Assembly (NCBI GenBank): GCA_958354105.1
Contig: CATWVA010000017.1
Coordinates: 1-44,521, forward strand
Origin: an uncultured Collinsella sp.
GTDB lineage: Bacteria > Actinomycetota > Coriobacteriia > Coriobacteriales > Coriobacteriaceae
DNA: 44,521 bases
Direction: 5' to 3'
The notes under the pieces were generated by a model. That model was given only the letters and a program-made list of their open reading frames with translations. It had not been told where the DNA came from and did no database searches. The stretch's first letter is position 1. Each line of letters begins with the position of its first letter. The position numbers and the translations under genes were made by a program. Positions 1-6,918 of this stretch are shown here, one piece after another.

Positions 1-439
1 GCAGAGCCATGGCGAAGTAGTTCAGACGCTCGATACCCTTGGTGTCGGCGTTGTGAGCCATGTTGTCCGCGGAGGACATGAGCGGCGACATAAGCGTGAA
101 GACCAGGGTAACGCCGAGCTGACCAAGCAGAGCGAACGGAATGGCAAGGCCGACTGCCGCGTTGGGCTCGAGGCCCGTAGCGATAGCGAGAATGGCTGCC
201 ATGATGCCGCCGATGACGGCGTTAGGCGGCTGAGCACCTCCGATCGGCATGTTGCCGATCGTCATGAGCTGATAAGTACCACCCACGAGAAGACCGGTGT
301 TGAGGTCGCCAAGGATAAGACCAATGACGGCGCCGGTGACGATGGGCTGATAGAGAGACTCGAGGAAGTTAAACTGGTCGATTGCCGCGACGAACGTGAC
401 GATGAAGACCAGAGCGACCTGGAAGATCGTGTATTCCAT
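1..439 (-). CDS. PTS mannose/sorbose-family EIIC component (partial, C-terminus missing)
   Basis: Integral membrane permease of a mannose-family phosphotransferase system, which moves the sugar across the membrane during phosphorylation. The visible 146 residues begin MEYTIFQVALVFIV and contain the EIIC signature region GDLNTGLLVGGTYQLM followed by GGAQPPNAVIGG, with several hydrophobic helices. The start codon at 439 follows an AAAGGAGG-type ribosome site. The gene is last in view of an operon with EIIA, a YajC-like protein and EIIB; the 3' end and the expected EIID lie beyond the left edge. Family members transport mannose, fructose, sorbose, N-acetylgalactosamine or uronic disaccharides. 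The sequence does not tell me which substrate is used. Confidence 0.9.
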   Translation of the reverse strand, partial: MEYTIFQVALVFIVTFVAAIDQFNFLESLYQPIVTGAVIGLILGDLNTGLLVGGTYQLMTIGNMPIGGAQPPNAVIGGIMAAILAIATGLEPNAAVGLAIPFALLGQLGVTLVFTLMSPLMSSADNMAHNADTKGIERLNYFAMAL

Positions 440-529
440 CTTGCTCCTCCTTTCAAAATGTATGTACGCACTTTGGATTTCACGTACAGAATGTCAGGGT
501 TTCACTCCTGACAACGTGGATCACGAAGA

Positions 530-1012
530 CTACGAGAAGAGCTTGCTCGTGTCCTCAACAGGCGTGCTCGGAACGCGCCTGATCTCCAACTCCACCCCCA
601 ATTCCTGCAGCTCTTTAAACGCAGCGACATCCTCGTCGTTAACTGCGACGGAGGTGGCGACTTGGCGCTTTCCTTCCGACATGTGCATGTTGCCGATGTT
701 TACCTTCTTTATAGGCACACCGCCCTTGACGAGCGTAAGCACGTCTTCCGGTGTTTCGGCCACGATGAAGATCTTCTGGCGCGGGCTCGCCTTGCCAATG
801 ACGTCGATGGTCTTCTGCAGGGAGAAGAAACGCGTAGCGACGCCGGCGGGAGCGGCCATCTTCATGAGGTTCTGACGCATGGTGTTGGTCGACACATCGT
901 CGTTGGCGACGAGGATGAGGTTGGAGCCCAGGGTGGAGTTCCACTGGGTTGCGACCTGACCATGAACCAGTCGGTTATCGATGCGGGTAAGAAGAATGTT
1001 GGGTTCTGCCAT
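530..1012 (-). CDS. PTS mannose/fructose/sorbose-family EIIB component
   Basis: Cytoplasmic 160-residue EIIB, which accepts phosphate from EIIA and donates it to the incoming sugar. The motif LLTRIDNRLVHGQVATQW near the N-terminus carries the phosphorylated histidine (His17) typical of this family, and the length is normal. The start at 1012 has a GGAAGC-type site. It lies 36 bases after the YajC-like gene and about 90 bases before EIIC, so co-transcription is likely. The split-domain order EIIA, YajC, EIIB, EIIC resembles clusters for host glycan sugars, but the substrate remains unknown. Confidence 0.92.
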   Translation of the reverse strand: MAEPNILLTRIDNRLVHGQVATQWNSTLGSNLILVANDDVSTNTMRQNLMKMAAPAGVATRFFSLQKTIDVIGKASPRQKIFIVAETPEDVLTLVKGGVPIKKVNIGNMHMSEGKRQVATSVAVNDEDVAAFKELQELGVELEIRRVPSTPVEDTSKLFS

Positions 1013-1048
1013 GTTGATCAGCTTCCTTTCGTTGATTGCTGACGACAG

Positions 1049-1330
1049 TTACTTGATCTCCTGAATCGCGTAACGCGAAACATCTACGACGGCACCGGAT
1101 CGGACTTTGATCTGGACCTTTTCGCCTTCGATGCCCTTGACGGTTCCGTAGATACCGCCGGCGAAAAGAACCTCCTGACCCGGCTTGAGCTCGGTGTGTA
1201 GCTCTTTGAAGTACTTCTGTTTCTTCTTCATGTTGATTTGCGACCAGATGGTGTAAATCAAGCCCATGATGACAAGCAGGCCCAAAAGAGCGACCGAGGA
1301 GCTCAGGACGCTAGCTCCGAAGTCGGCCAT
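1049..1330 (-). CDS. YajC-like small membrane protein in PTS operon
   Basis: A 93-residue protein with one N-terminal membrane helix (about residues 8-30, SVALLGLLVIMGLIYTIW). A basic stretch MKKKQKY and a small beta-rich domain follow, with LKPGQEVLFAGGIYGTVKGI, the hallmark of the YajC family. In most bacteria YajC associates with the SecDF-YidC translocase. Here the gene overlaps the EIIA stop by one base (TAATG) and is embedded in a mannose-family PTS operon. As I recall, streptococcal hyaluronate-type PTS loci have a similar YajC paralogue. I infer a role in assembly or stability of the EIIC/EIID membrane complex rather than general secretion; this is unproven. Confidence 0.82.
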   Translation of the reverse strand: MADFGASVLSSSVALLGLLVIMGLIYTIWSQINMKKKQKYFKELHTELKPGQEVLFAGGIYGTVKGIEGEKVQIKVRSGAVVDVSRYAIQEIK

Positions 1331-1773
1331 TAAATGCCGTCCTCGTCGCCGAAGATATCCTCTTCCTCGGCACCAGCGACGGAGGCGACCGTCTGGGCGG
1401 TGATGCCCGTCTGGCCAACGGTCACGGCCTGCTCGCCAAGCTCGGCGAGCGTGGCGTTGCCGCGGAGGAACAGAAGCTCAATAACCATGGGAAGGTTAGT
1501 GCCGGTCAGAATCTCGACGTTGTCGACATCCTGGGCAATCATCATTGCCTGGTTGAACGGCGTACCACCAAGCAGGTCGGTAAAGACGAGCACGCCATCG
1601 CACTCCTCGCGCATGGCGGTAATAGCGGCGCGGAGATCCTCACCGTAGGAAGCAGCCTGGTCGCCCTCAAAAGGAACGACGGTAAAAGCGGGCTGATCAC
1701 CAGCGACCATAGCGATAGCGCTTGCGATGCCGGGTGCGAACTGTCCATGACCGGTAAGAATAAAGCCAACCAT
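1330..1773 (-). CDS. PTS mannose-family EIIA component
   Basis: Cytoplasmic 147-residue EIIA that takes phosphate from HPr and passes it to EIIB. The start MVGFILTGHGQFAPG carries the active-site histidine (His9), and LVFTDLLGGTPFNQA is the conserved second block of the family. The C-terminus is acidic (AEEEDIFGDEDGI). It is the first gene of the operon. The 700-base upstream region contains several palindromes and a possible extended -10 promoter. Translation is probably coupled to the next gene through the TAATG overlap. Confidence 0.92.
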   Translation of the reverse strand: MVGFILTGHGQFAPGIASAIAMVAGDQPAFTVVPFEGDQAASYGEDLRAAITAMREECDGVLVFTDLLGGTPFNQAMMIAQDVDNVEILTGTNLPMVIELLFLRGNATLAELGEQAVTVGQTGITAQTVASVAGAEEEDIFGDEDGI

Positions 1774-1890
1774 TCAAATTTCCCTTCCGAAGGTGTGTAC
1801 GATCTGAGTCCGATAGTTTTCGGAAGCCAGCGGGCGGGTGCCCTTAAAGCTTCTTGGAAAGCGTTCTTTGAAGACCAGTGGTTTCTAAAC

Positions 1891-1902
1891 TGGTAGTAAC
1901 CA
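1891..1902. promoter_or_regulatory. Candidate GntR/HutC-type operator
   Basis: TGGT-AGTA-ACCA fits the TGGTnnnnACCA core that many HutC-subfamily GntR regulators of sugar uptake (NagR/DasR type) bind. It sits about 20 bases downstream of a possible extended -10 (TGATATAGT, minus strand, 1920-1928), where a repressor would block the PTS operon. No cognate regulator is visible next to it in this window. Confidence 0.45.
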
Positions 1903-1919
1903 CGTGACGTGTTGTTGTC

Positions 1920-1928
1920 ACTATATCA
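1920..1928 (-). promoter_or_regulatory. Possible extended -10 promoter of the mannose-family PTS operon
   Basis: Read on the minus strand, TGATATAGT matches the TGn-TATAAT extended -10 pattern. No good -35 hexamer is seen 16-18 bases upstream. It would give a leader of about 140 bases before EIIA that contains the candidate operator. Confidence 0.35.
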
Positions 1929-2196
1929 CCCCAGAAGAGGTCGCTTTCGCTGATTCATACAGTAAAACGTTTTTGCACCGTTCACGGTGATAAATCGACC
2001 GTTTACCGCTCATTAACACTTCTACCTGCAGTTTTGAAATCGTTTCGAAATGCTTTGGCAATCGATCACAACTATTTTCGTGTCTAAACAACACAGGGTG
2101 GCTAAATATAGCGTGTAGAAAAAGTGCAGGTCATTGTGAAGATTTGTGAATTGGTCTTTTTGACTTAATACCAGTTAGAACCAGTTTAGAAATTAT

Positions 2197-2226
2197 CGGT
2201 GAACGGTAGTTTTCGACCGTTCACCG
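2197..2226. repeat. Perfect 11-base inverted repeat, likely operator
   Basis: CGGTGAACGGT (2197-2207) and ACCGTTCACCG (2216-2226) are separated by 8 bases. Half-site-like copies ACCGTTCACGGTGA (from 1977) and CGACCGTTTACC (from 1996) lie about 220 bases away. Repeated half-sites on both sides of the region fit a looping or cooperative regulator better than an RNA terminator, since no T-run follows. Confidence 0.5.
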
Positions 2227-2417
2227 GAGAATTTCAATCGTTTGCAGCCTTTTTCCTAGATGAATTGGGGAGACTCGATGAAGCACTTGCGCGGTTGCAG
2301 GGTATTTCAATACTCGTCCATCCCCCGCGTTCCAAACTCCCATTCCCTGAATATGCCATAGCTCTCGCTATTCGTCTCACAAACATTACTTACTCTAATC
2401 TGTAATTGTTTATCGTT

Positions 2418-2451
2418 TATCATTAAGTATGATATAAGATACAAGTATCAT
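2418..2451 (+). promoter_or_regulatory. Promoter with overlapping ATGATA/TATCAT half-sites for the DUF2975-XRE operon
   Basis: TGATATAAG (2430-2438) is an extended -10 pattern on the plus strand. It is overlapped by TATCAT (2418-2423), ATGATA (2429-2434) and TATCAT (2446-2451), plus the short palindrome GATACaaGTATC (2438-2449). Overlap of half-sites with the -10 is what one expects for autorepression, and the operon encodes a small XRE-type DNA-binding protein. The link is inferred. Confidence 0.45.
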
Positions 2452-2502
2452 CCAAGACATTGGTTGGAGGAGCTATGATCCGCTGGAACGTATCCAAATC
2501 GA

Positions 2503-3114
2503 ATGAAGCCATCGACCGTGAACAGGGCAATAGCCAAACTGAGGAAGCTCACTCGCTACTGCAAATGGGGCACAATCTGCACCATCGTGGCGCTCGCTCT
2601 GGCACTCCTCGCAGTCATTGCAATCGAAGATCTAGTCATATTGCCTAGCCTCTCCCAAGGGTTCTGTCTCCAATCCGTAGAGCTTGAGGCTAGCGAAGGG
2701 CCAATTCTCGCTCTCGTCGGCACCAATGAACAGACTCCTCTTATGCTTGTCGCGCACGACGGTCATACTGCCATAGGGAGCGCCATGATGGCATGCCTCG
2801 CGCTTGCCATCGCGCTAAGCGCATACAGGTTTTTCTCCGCCATTGAAAAGGCGGGCAGGCCCTTTGACCTCGAATGCATCCGCATACTACGTCAAATAGG
2901 ACATTTGTTCCTTATCGGCGGCGCTGCCGTGAAACTTTTTGGTGCCATAGTCACAGGGCTGATACTCTCAGGATTTGGCGGTAGCTTTACGGATGCGCTT
3001 GGCGGGCAGCATCTCGACCTCTCTATGCTCTTTGCAGGCCTAATTATTAGCCTGATTGCCAGCATCTTCCAGTACGGGTGTATCCTGCAAAAACAAGATG
3101 ACGAGTTGCTCTAG
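2503..3114 (+). CDS. DUF2975 family membrane protein (N-terminus uncertain, possible frameshift)
   Basis: About 203 residues with four predicted membrane segments: near residues 25-45, 90-110, 130-155 and 175-195. The C-terminal blocks PFDLECIRILRQIGHLFLIGG, DLSMLFAGLIISLIASIFQYG and LQKQDDELL match the DUF2975 family, whose members are typically paired with a YozG-like helix-turn-helix protein, as here 9 bases downstream. Function unknown; probably a membrane partner or sensor for the regulator. Oddity: the ATG at 2503 has no ribosome site, while a strong one (GGAGGAGCT) precedes an ATG at 2475 in another frame. See findings. Confidence 0.82.
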   Translation: MKPSTVNRAIAKLRKLTRYCKWGTICTIVALALALLAVIAIEDLVILPSLSQGFCLQSVELEASEGPILALVGTNEQTPLMLVAHDGHTAIGSAMMACLALAIALSAYRFFSAIEKAGRPFDLECIRILRQIGHLFLIGGAAVKLFGAIVTGLILSGFGGSFTDALGGQHLDLSMLFAGLIISLIASIFQYGCILQKQDDELL

Positions 3115-3123
3115 GGGGAATCC

Positions 3124-3360
3124 ATGATTATTCTGCGGCTCGACCGCATGCTTGCCGAACGCAAGATTTCATCCAAAGAGCTTGCGGAACGCGTGGGTAT
3201 CTCCCAGGTCAATATGTCGCGCATCAAGACGGGCAAGGTTTCTGCCGTGCGCTTTTCAACTCTTAACGCGATATGCCGGGCACTCGACTGCCAACCGGGC
3301 GATGTACTGGAATATATGCCTGACGATGAAGCCGATAACCTCTTTGGACTTAAAGATTAA
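3124..3360 (+). CDS. XRE/Cro-CI family transcriptional regulator (YozG-like)
   Basis: A 78-residue protein that is essentially one helix-turn-helix domain: LAERKISSKELAERVGISQVNMSRIKTGKVSAVRFSTLNAICRALDCQPGDVLEYMPD. The GD(V/I)LEY ending is typical of YozG-like regulators that pair with DUF2975 proteins. It starts at ATG 3124 after AGGGGGAATCC, 9 bases from the DUF2975 stop, so the two are co-transcribed. It probably binds the half-sites over the operon promoter. The operon ends in a strong bidirectional terminator. Confidence 0.9.
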   Translation: MIILRLDRMLAERKISSKELAERVGISQVNMSRIKTGKVSAVRFSTLNAICRALDCQPGDVLEYMPDDEADNLFGLKD

Positions 3361-3394
3361 TAGACATAATTTAGCCACCAGCGCCTAAACGCAA

Positions 3395-3431
3395 TAAGCC
3401 CGCTAGAACGACATCCGTTCTAGCGGGCTTA
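3395..3431. terminator. Bidirectional intrinsic terminator
   Basis: A 16-base perfect stem (3395-3410 with 3416-3431), five-base loop acatc, lies between the convergent regulator gene and the SurA_N-like gene. T-tracts are weak on both sides, but position and stem strength support transcription termination in both directions. Confidence 0.8.
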
Positions 3432-3472
3432 ATCAGATATATCAGCTTCGCGCTCGGTAGCTCGGGCAAATC

Positions 3473-4555
3473 TTACGCAAACAGGCCGTAGATGCTGATG
3501 TTGGCCTTGGCGTACAGGCCGTTGGCATACTCGGTCCACTTGGAGCTGGCGCTCGAGGCCTGCGAGGAGTACTGCTGATAGGCGGTGTAATAGGCGGTCA
3601 TGGCCTGCTTATAGGTGGCACTATCGGCGGTAAAGGCATCGTTAGCGAAGGCCTTAGCGTAGGTGCTGTTCTCGTCCTTCCAGGTGCCCTTCGAGCTATC
3701 CCACTCGTCACCGGCAAGGTTGATGATGTAATCGGCGTAATCCTTGCTCGCGGTGTCCTCGTTGCCGTCAGAAGGCTCGGTCGGAGCGGTCGGCATGCTC
3801 GCGGAAGCATCGCCCACCTTCTTCTTGTAGAGCTTCTGCAGCGTCGCGGACTGGCGGACGATCTGCTTGGCCTGGTCCTTGGACACGCCATACTGCTTGG
3901 CCATGGTGTCGTAGTCCGAGGTGCCGATAGAATCCTCGGCATACTTCTTCATCTCCTTAGAGGAGACGGTAATGCCCTCGTCCTCGGCAGCATCGAGCAG
4001 AATCTTGTTGCGCACGTAAGACAGGATGACGTCGGCAGAGGGGGCGGCGTAGTTGCCGTTGCTATCCTTGACGGTATCGAGGCTGTACTGGCTCTCGATG
4101 GCCTCGCGCGCGGTGATGTCGCTCTTCTTGCCGTTATAACTATAGCTTGCCACGGTCGAATCGAGCTGGTCCTCGGTCAGGGTCGACGAACCGACGCCCT
4201 TGCCGCCAAAGCCGCCATTGCCAATAAAGAAGCCGACCACCGCAGCGATCACGACTGCAACCACAAAGGCGGCAATCATCGTCTTCTTGTGCTTGGATGC
4301 ATGGTCGTCCGCGTCGGAGTCGTCCTCGTCTTGCTCCTCGGGCATGAGGTTCTCGTCGGCGGCGTCCGCGGCGATCTTTGCCTCCAGGCGAGCGTCCTCC
4401 TCCTCGGCGGTCGTGCCGGCAGCAATGTGCTCGGCAGACGTGCCGGCGACCAGGTCGATCTTCTCGTCCTCATCACCGTCGGGGCCTTCGCCGCGCTCGA
4501 TGATCTGGATGCCGTCGATCTCGTCCTTCTCGTCCTTCTTTTGAATCAGACCCAT
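3473..4555 (-). CDS. Membrane-anchored SurA_N-like protein (putative chaperone/foldase-like)
   Basis: 360 residues. The first 88 are highly acidic and cytoplasmic (EDARLEAKIAADAADENLMPEEQDEDDSDADD), ending in HASKHKK. One membrane helix follows (about 93-112, IAAFVVAVVIAAVVGFFIGN). The extracellular part has a helical block resembling the N-terminal domain of SurA/PrsA foldases (ADVILSYVRNKILLDAAEDEGITVSSKEMKKYAED). No parvulin isomerase domain follows; the rest is Ser/Tyr/Ala-rich. The start at 4555 follows AAGGAGTAACTGAT. Likely a surface-anchored chaperone-like protein, but this rests on distant resemblance only. It is transcribed alone behind a hairpin at 4594-4622. Confidence 0.6.
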   Translation of the reverse strand: MGLIQKKDEKDEIDGIQIIERGEGPDGDEDEKIDLVAGTSAEHIAAGTTAEEEDARLEAKIAADAADENLMPEEQDEDDSDADDHASKHKKTMIAAFVVAVVIAAVVGFFIGNGGFGGKGVGSSTLTEDQLDSTVASYSYNGKKSDITAREAIESQYSLDTVKDSNGNYAAPSADVILSYVRNKILLDAAEDEGITVSSKEMKKYAEDSIGTSDYDTMAKQYGVSKDQAKQIVRQSATLQKLYKKKVGDASASMPTAPTEPSDGNEDTASKDYADYIINLAGDEWDSSKGTWKDENSTYAKAFANDAFTADSATYKQAMTAYYTAYQQYSSQASSASSKWTEYANGLYAKANISIYGLFA

Positions 4556-4593
4556 ATCAGTTACTCCTTGTTAGGAAACATAGTCCGCAATAG

Positions 4594-4622
4594 AATACGC
4601 CCGACAGAGCGCCGGGCGTATT
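4594..4622 (-). terminator. Hairpin downstream of the icd operon
   Basis: AATACGCCCG (4594-4603) pairs perfectly with CGGGCGTATT (4613-4622), loop of 9. It lies 60 bases after the icd stop in the minus-strand direction. The following TCTATTG is only weakly T-rich, so termination may be partial and allow some read-through into the next gene. Confidence 0.6.
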
Positions 4623-4681
4623 GATTCTTAGGTTATACGCAAACACTTAAGTACTATTTAGGCGTTTGCAGCCTGCATGCC

Positions 4682-5767
4682 TTAAGCTAGGTGCGCGATA
4701 ACGGCATCGGCAAAGGCCTGCGTACCCACGGCCCCCTCGACGGAGCCAGTCTGGGCACGACGCACGTCACCGGTAACCTGTTCGCCCTCGTCGAGCGTGG
4801 CAGAGACGGCGGCGCGAATGCGGTTGGCCGCGTCGTTCTCACCCAGGTGATCGAGCATCATCGCAGCAGAGAGGATCTCGGCCGTGGGGTTGGCGATATC
4901 CTGGCCAGCGATATCAGGCGCAGAGCCGTGCGTCGCCTCAAAGATGGCGCAGTCGGCACCGATGTTGGAGCCGGGGGCCATCCCTAAGCCGCCCACCAGG
5001 CCGGCGCACAGGTCGCTCACGATGTCGCCGTACAGGTTGGGCAGCACCAGGACATCGAAGTCGTTGGGGTTCTGGACCAGGCCCATGCAGGTGGCGTCGA
5101 CGATCTTGTCGTTGAACTCGATGTCGGGGTAGCCCGCGGCCACCTCGCGCGCAACGCGCAGGAACAGGCCGTCGGTCGCCTTCATGATATTGGCCTTGTG
5201 CACAGCCGTCACCTTTTTGCGGCCGCAACGGCGGGCGTACTCAAAGGCGTACTCCACAATGCGGCGGCTCTTGGCGATGGAGATGGGCTTGATCGAGATG
5301 GCGGAATCCGCGGCGAAGGTCTTCTGACCCGAGCGCTCGACGAGCTGCGAAAGCTCCTCGACCTCGGCAGCGCCCTCATCGAACTCGATACCGGCGTAGA
5401 GGTCCTCGGTGTTCTCGCGCACGATGACCAGGTCGACGTCGCGGAAGCGCGAGCCGTCGCCCGGCTGCGACAGGCAGGGGCGCACGCAGGCGTACAGGTC
5501 GAAGTGCTTACGCAGGGAAACATTGACGCTGCGGAAGCCCGTACCGACCGGCGTGGTGATGGGGCCCTTGATGGCAACCTTGGTCTCGGCGACCGCATCG
5601 AGGACGTGCTGGGGCAGCGGCGTACCAAACTCGTCCATGACGCCGGCACCGGCCTCCTGGACATTCCAGTTAATCTGGACACCGGTGGCCTCGACCACGC
5701 GGCGCATGGCCTGCGTGATCTCGGGACCGATACCGTCACCGGGAATCAGGACTACATCGTGCGCCAT
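4682..5767 (-). CDS. icd: NAD-type isocitrate dehydrogenase (isocitrate/isopropylmalate family)
   Basis: 361-residue beta-decarboxylating dehydrogenase converting isocitrate to 2-oxoglutarate with reduction of NAD(P). Motifs: VVLIPGDGIGPEIT at the start; the substrate loop SVNVSLRKHFDLYACVRP, in which the serine and arginines hold isocitrate; IVRENTEDLYAGIE; the catalytic lysine in VHKANIMKATDG; and the metal-binding NLYGDIVSDL. The short length and RENTEDLYAGIE point to the NAD-dependent, homo-oligomeric type rather than isopropylmalate dehydrogenase. It is the last gene of a four-gene operon; its ribosome site GAGGAGTAA overlaps the stop of the HEAT-repeat gene. It would supply 2-oxoglutarate for glutamate synthesis. 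Confidence 0.88.
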   Translation of the reverse strand: MAHDVVLIPGDGIGPEITQAMRRVVEATGVQINWNVQEAGAGVMDEFGTPLPQHVLDAVAETKVAIKGPITTPVGTGFRSVNVSLRKHFDLYACVRPCLSQPGDGSRFRDVDLVIVRENTEDLYAGIEFDEGAAEVEELSQLVERSGQKTFAADSAISIKPISIAKSRRIVEYAFEYARRCGRKKVTAVHKANIMKATDGLFLRVAREVAAGYPDIEFNDKIVDATCMGLVQNPNDFDVLVLPNLYGDIVSDLCAGLVGGLGMAPGSNIGADCAIFEATHGSAPDIAGQDIANPTAEILSAAMMLDHLGENDAANRIRAAVSATLDEGEQVTGDVRRAQTGSVEGAVGTQAFADAVIAHLA

Positions 5768-5773
5768 AATCTG

Positions 5774-6472
5774 TTACTCCTCGTCTTCGGCGTCGTCAGA
5801 TTTTTTAACGCTAGCACGCTTCTTCTTTTTGGAGAGATCCAGGCCAAAACGTTTAACAAGCATTTCGCAAATCTCACTCGAACGGGCCTTGAGATAGCTG
5901 CCCTTGCCGTTCTCGGCGTCGAACTTAAGGCGCAGCGCAAGCTTCTCGGCGACCTCGGCGTCGATCTCGCCCTGGCCAAACTCGTACAGGCAACCGAGCA
6001 TGTCGCGATACTCAAGGTCGCCGTGGTAGCACTGGATGGCCTCGTCCAGGATGGGCCAAGCCTCGCGCGAACGCTCGACGCTCGTGGCACCCCACACGCA
6101 CAGCAGGCGGAAGGCGGCATAGCGCAGCGTGGAGGAAATCTCGTCGAACAGCGCGGTCTCGGCGCCCTCAAAGGCGTCCTCCATCTGCTCGGGGCAGGTG
6201 GTGGCGAGTGCCGCCAAGGCATCGAGGGCCTCCCAGCGGGTCTGCGCCTCGGGGCGATCGAGCGCCTCGATCAGCGCGGGCACGCAGGGCACGACGCGCT
6301 GCGGATCGCGCTCGGCCAGAAGATGCAGCACGCGGGCGGCAAACTGGCGGATGCGGCGCGTGGGGCAGCCGAGCTCCTTGACCAGGCGGTCGACGGCGTT
6401 CTCGTTCTCCTCTGCCAGCTGGAGCTGTGCCAGCTCCTCGTCGGTGAGCTGTTCGTCTTTGTTTTCTGCCAT
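5774..6472 (-). CDS. HEAT-repeat-like helical protein
   Basis: 232 residues, all-helical by composition. An acidic N-terminus (MAENKDEQLTDEELAQLQLAEENE) leads into repeated ~35-residue helical pairs such as CPTRRIRQFAARVLHLLAERDPQRVVPCVPALIEALDRPEAQTRWEALDALAALA, which look like HEAT/ARM repeats that form protein-binding scaffolds. The C-terminus is a Lys-rich then acidic tail (LSKKKKRASVKKSDDAEDEE). No catalytic motif. It lies 12 bases after the membrane protein gene and 6 bases before icd, so the four genes are co-expressed. Function unknown; a scaffold is an inference. Confidence 0.72.
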   Translation of the reverse strand: MAENKDEQLTDEELAQLQLAEENENAVDRLVKELGCPTRRIRQFAARVLHLLAERDPQRVVPCVPALIEALDRPEAQTRWEALDALAALATTCPEQMEDAFEGAETALFDEISSTLRYAAFRLLCVWGATSVERSREAWPILDEAIQCYHGDLEYRDMLGCLYEFGQGEIDAEVAEKLALRLKFDAENGKGSYLKARSSEICEMLVKRFGLDLSKKKKRASVKKSDDAEDEE

Positions 6473-6484
6473 AGTTACCTCTTC

Positions 6485-6913
6485 TTATTTCTTAGCGTGC
6501 TTGCCAGCACCCTTGCTGTCATCGGTGACCGAGATGAGCTGTCGGTCGGCTGCGCCATTGCGACGCGCACGGCGGCGTTCCTCGGCGTCGCCCGCGTCGG
6601 CGGCGGCGCGGTGAGCCTTGTTGACGTTAAAGACCTCGTCGTGCTTGCGCCACGGACCAACGGACTCGCCAAAGCTCATCTTAAGACCGGCGATAAAGCC
6701 GCCGAGCCAGCCGATCGGCGCAAACTGCACCAGCGGGAACAGTGAGAACACCCAGGTCAGCAGGACGACTGCCGCCGCGCCTGCAAAGTTGGCAATCCAG
6801 TAGTCGCGCTTGGTGATGACGCGCTTTTCGCACGCCCACTGACCGCACAAAAAGCCGATGTAGATCGCAAAGAGAAAGAGCACCAGCGCAAGCACCACGA
6901 ACGTCCAGCTCAT
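6485..6913 (-). CDS. Small membrane protein of unknown function
   Basis: 142 residues with three hydrophobic segments: about 4-24 (FVVLALVLFLFAIYIGFLCG), 42-62 (NFAGAAAVVLLTWVFSLFPL) and a shorter one at 66-80 (APIGWLGGFIAGLKM). The C-terminal tail is charged and basic (AEERRRARRNGAADRQ ... GAGKHAKK) and probably cytoplasmic. The start ATG at 6913 was chosen because AGGAG precedes it and it begins with a membrane helix; the frame is open further upstream into the neighbouring gene. It lies 5 bases after the dehydrogenase stop. I do not recognise the family. Confidence 0.7.
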   Translation of the reverse strand: MSWTFVVLALVLFLFAIYIGFLCGQWACEKRVITKRDYWIANFAGAAAVVLLTWVFSLFPLVQFAPIGWLGGFIAGLKMSFGESVGPWRKHDEVFNVNKAHRAAADAGDAEERRRARRNGAADRQLISVTDDSKGAGKHAKK

Positions 6914-6918
6914 GGGCG

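Larger units (their letters stand above)
1774..2474. promoter_or_regulatory. Long regulatory intergenic region between PTS operon and DUF2975 operon
   Basis: About 700 bases of AT-richer DNA without a convincing gene, between divergent operons. Visible signals: GTGGTT...AACCAC (1878-1903); three copies of an ACCAGTT(T)AGAA motif (1883-1894 on the minus strand, 2170-2180 and 2180-2191 on the plus strand); CACCGttcaCGGTG (1976-1989); AAAACGTTTT (1963-1972); GAAATCGTTTC (2036-2046); and an 11-base perfect inverted repeat CGGTGAACGGT/ACCGTTCACCG (2197-2207, 2216-2226). This density suggests several DNA-binding proteins. A possible 68-residue frame at 2199-2405 overlaps the palindrome and has no recognisable similarity, so I do not call it. 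Confidence 0.6.

Noticed and set aside
2199..2405. A 68-codon plus-strand frame in the regulatory region
   Set aside because: It overlaps a perfect palindrome, lacks a ribosome site and resembles no family.
5198..6745. A 515-codon plus-strand frame opposite icd and the HEAT-repeat gene
   Set aside because: Mirror of the real operon; the encoded sequence shows no domain.
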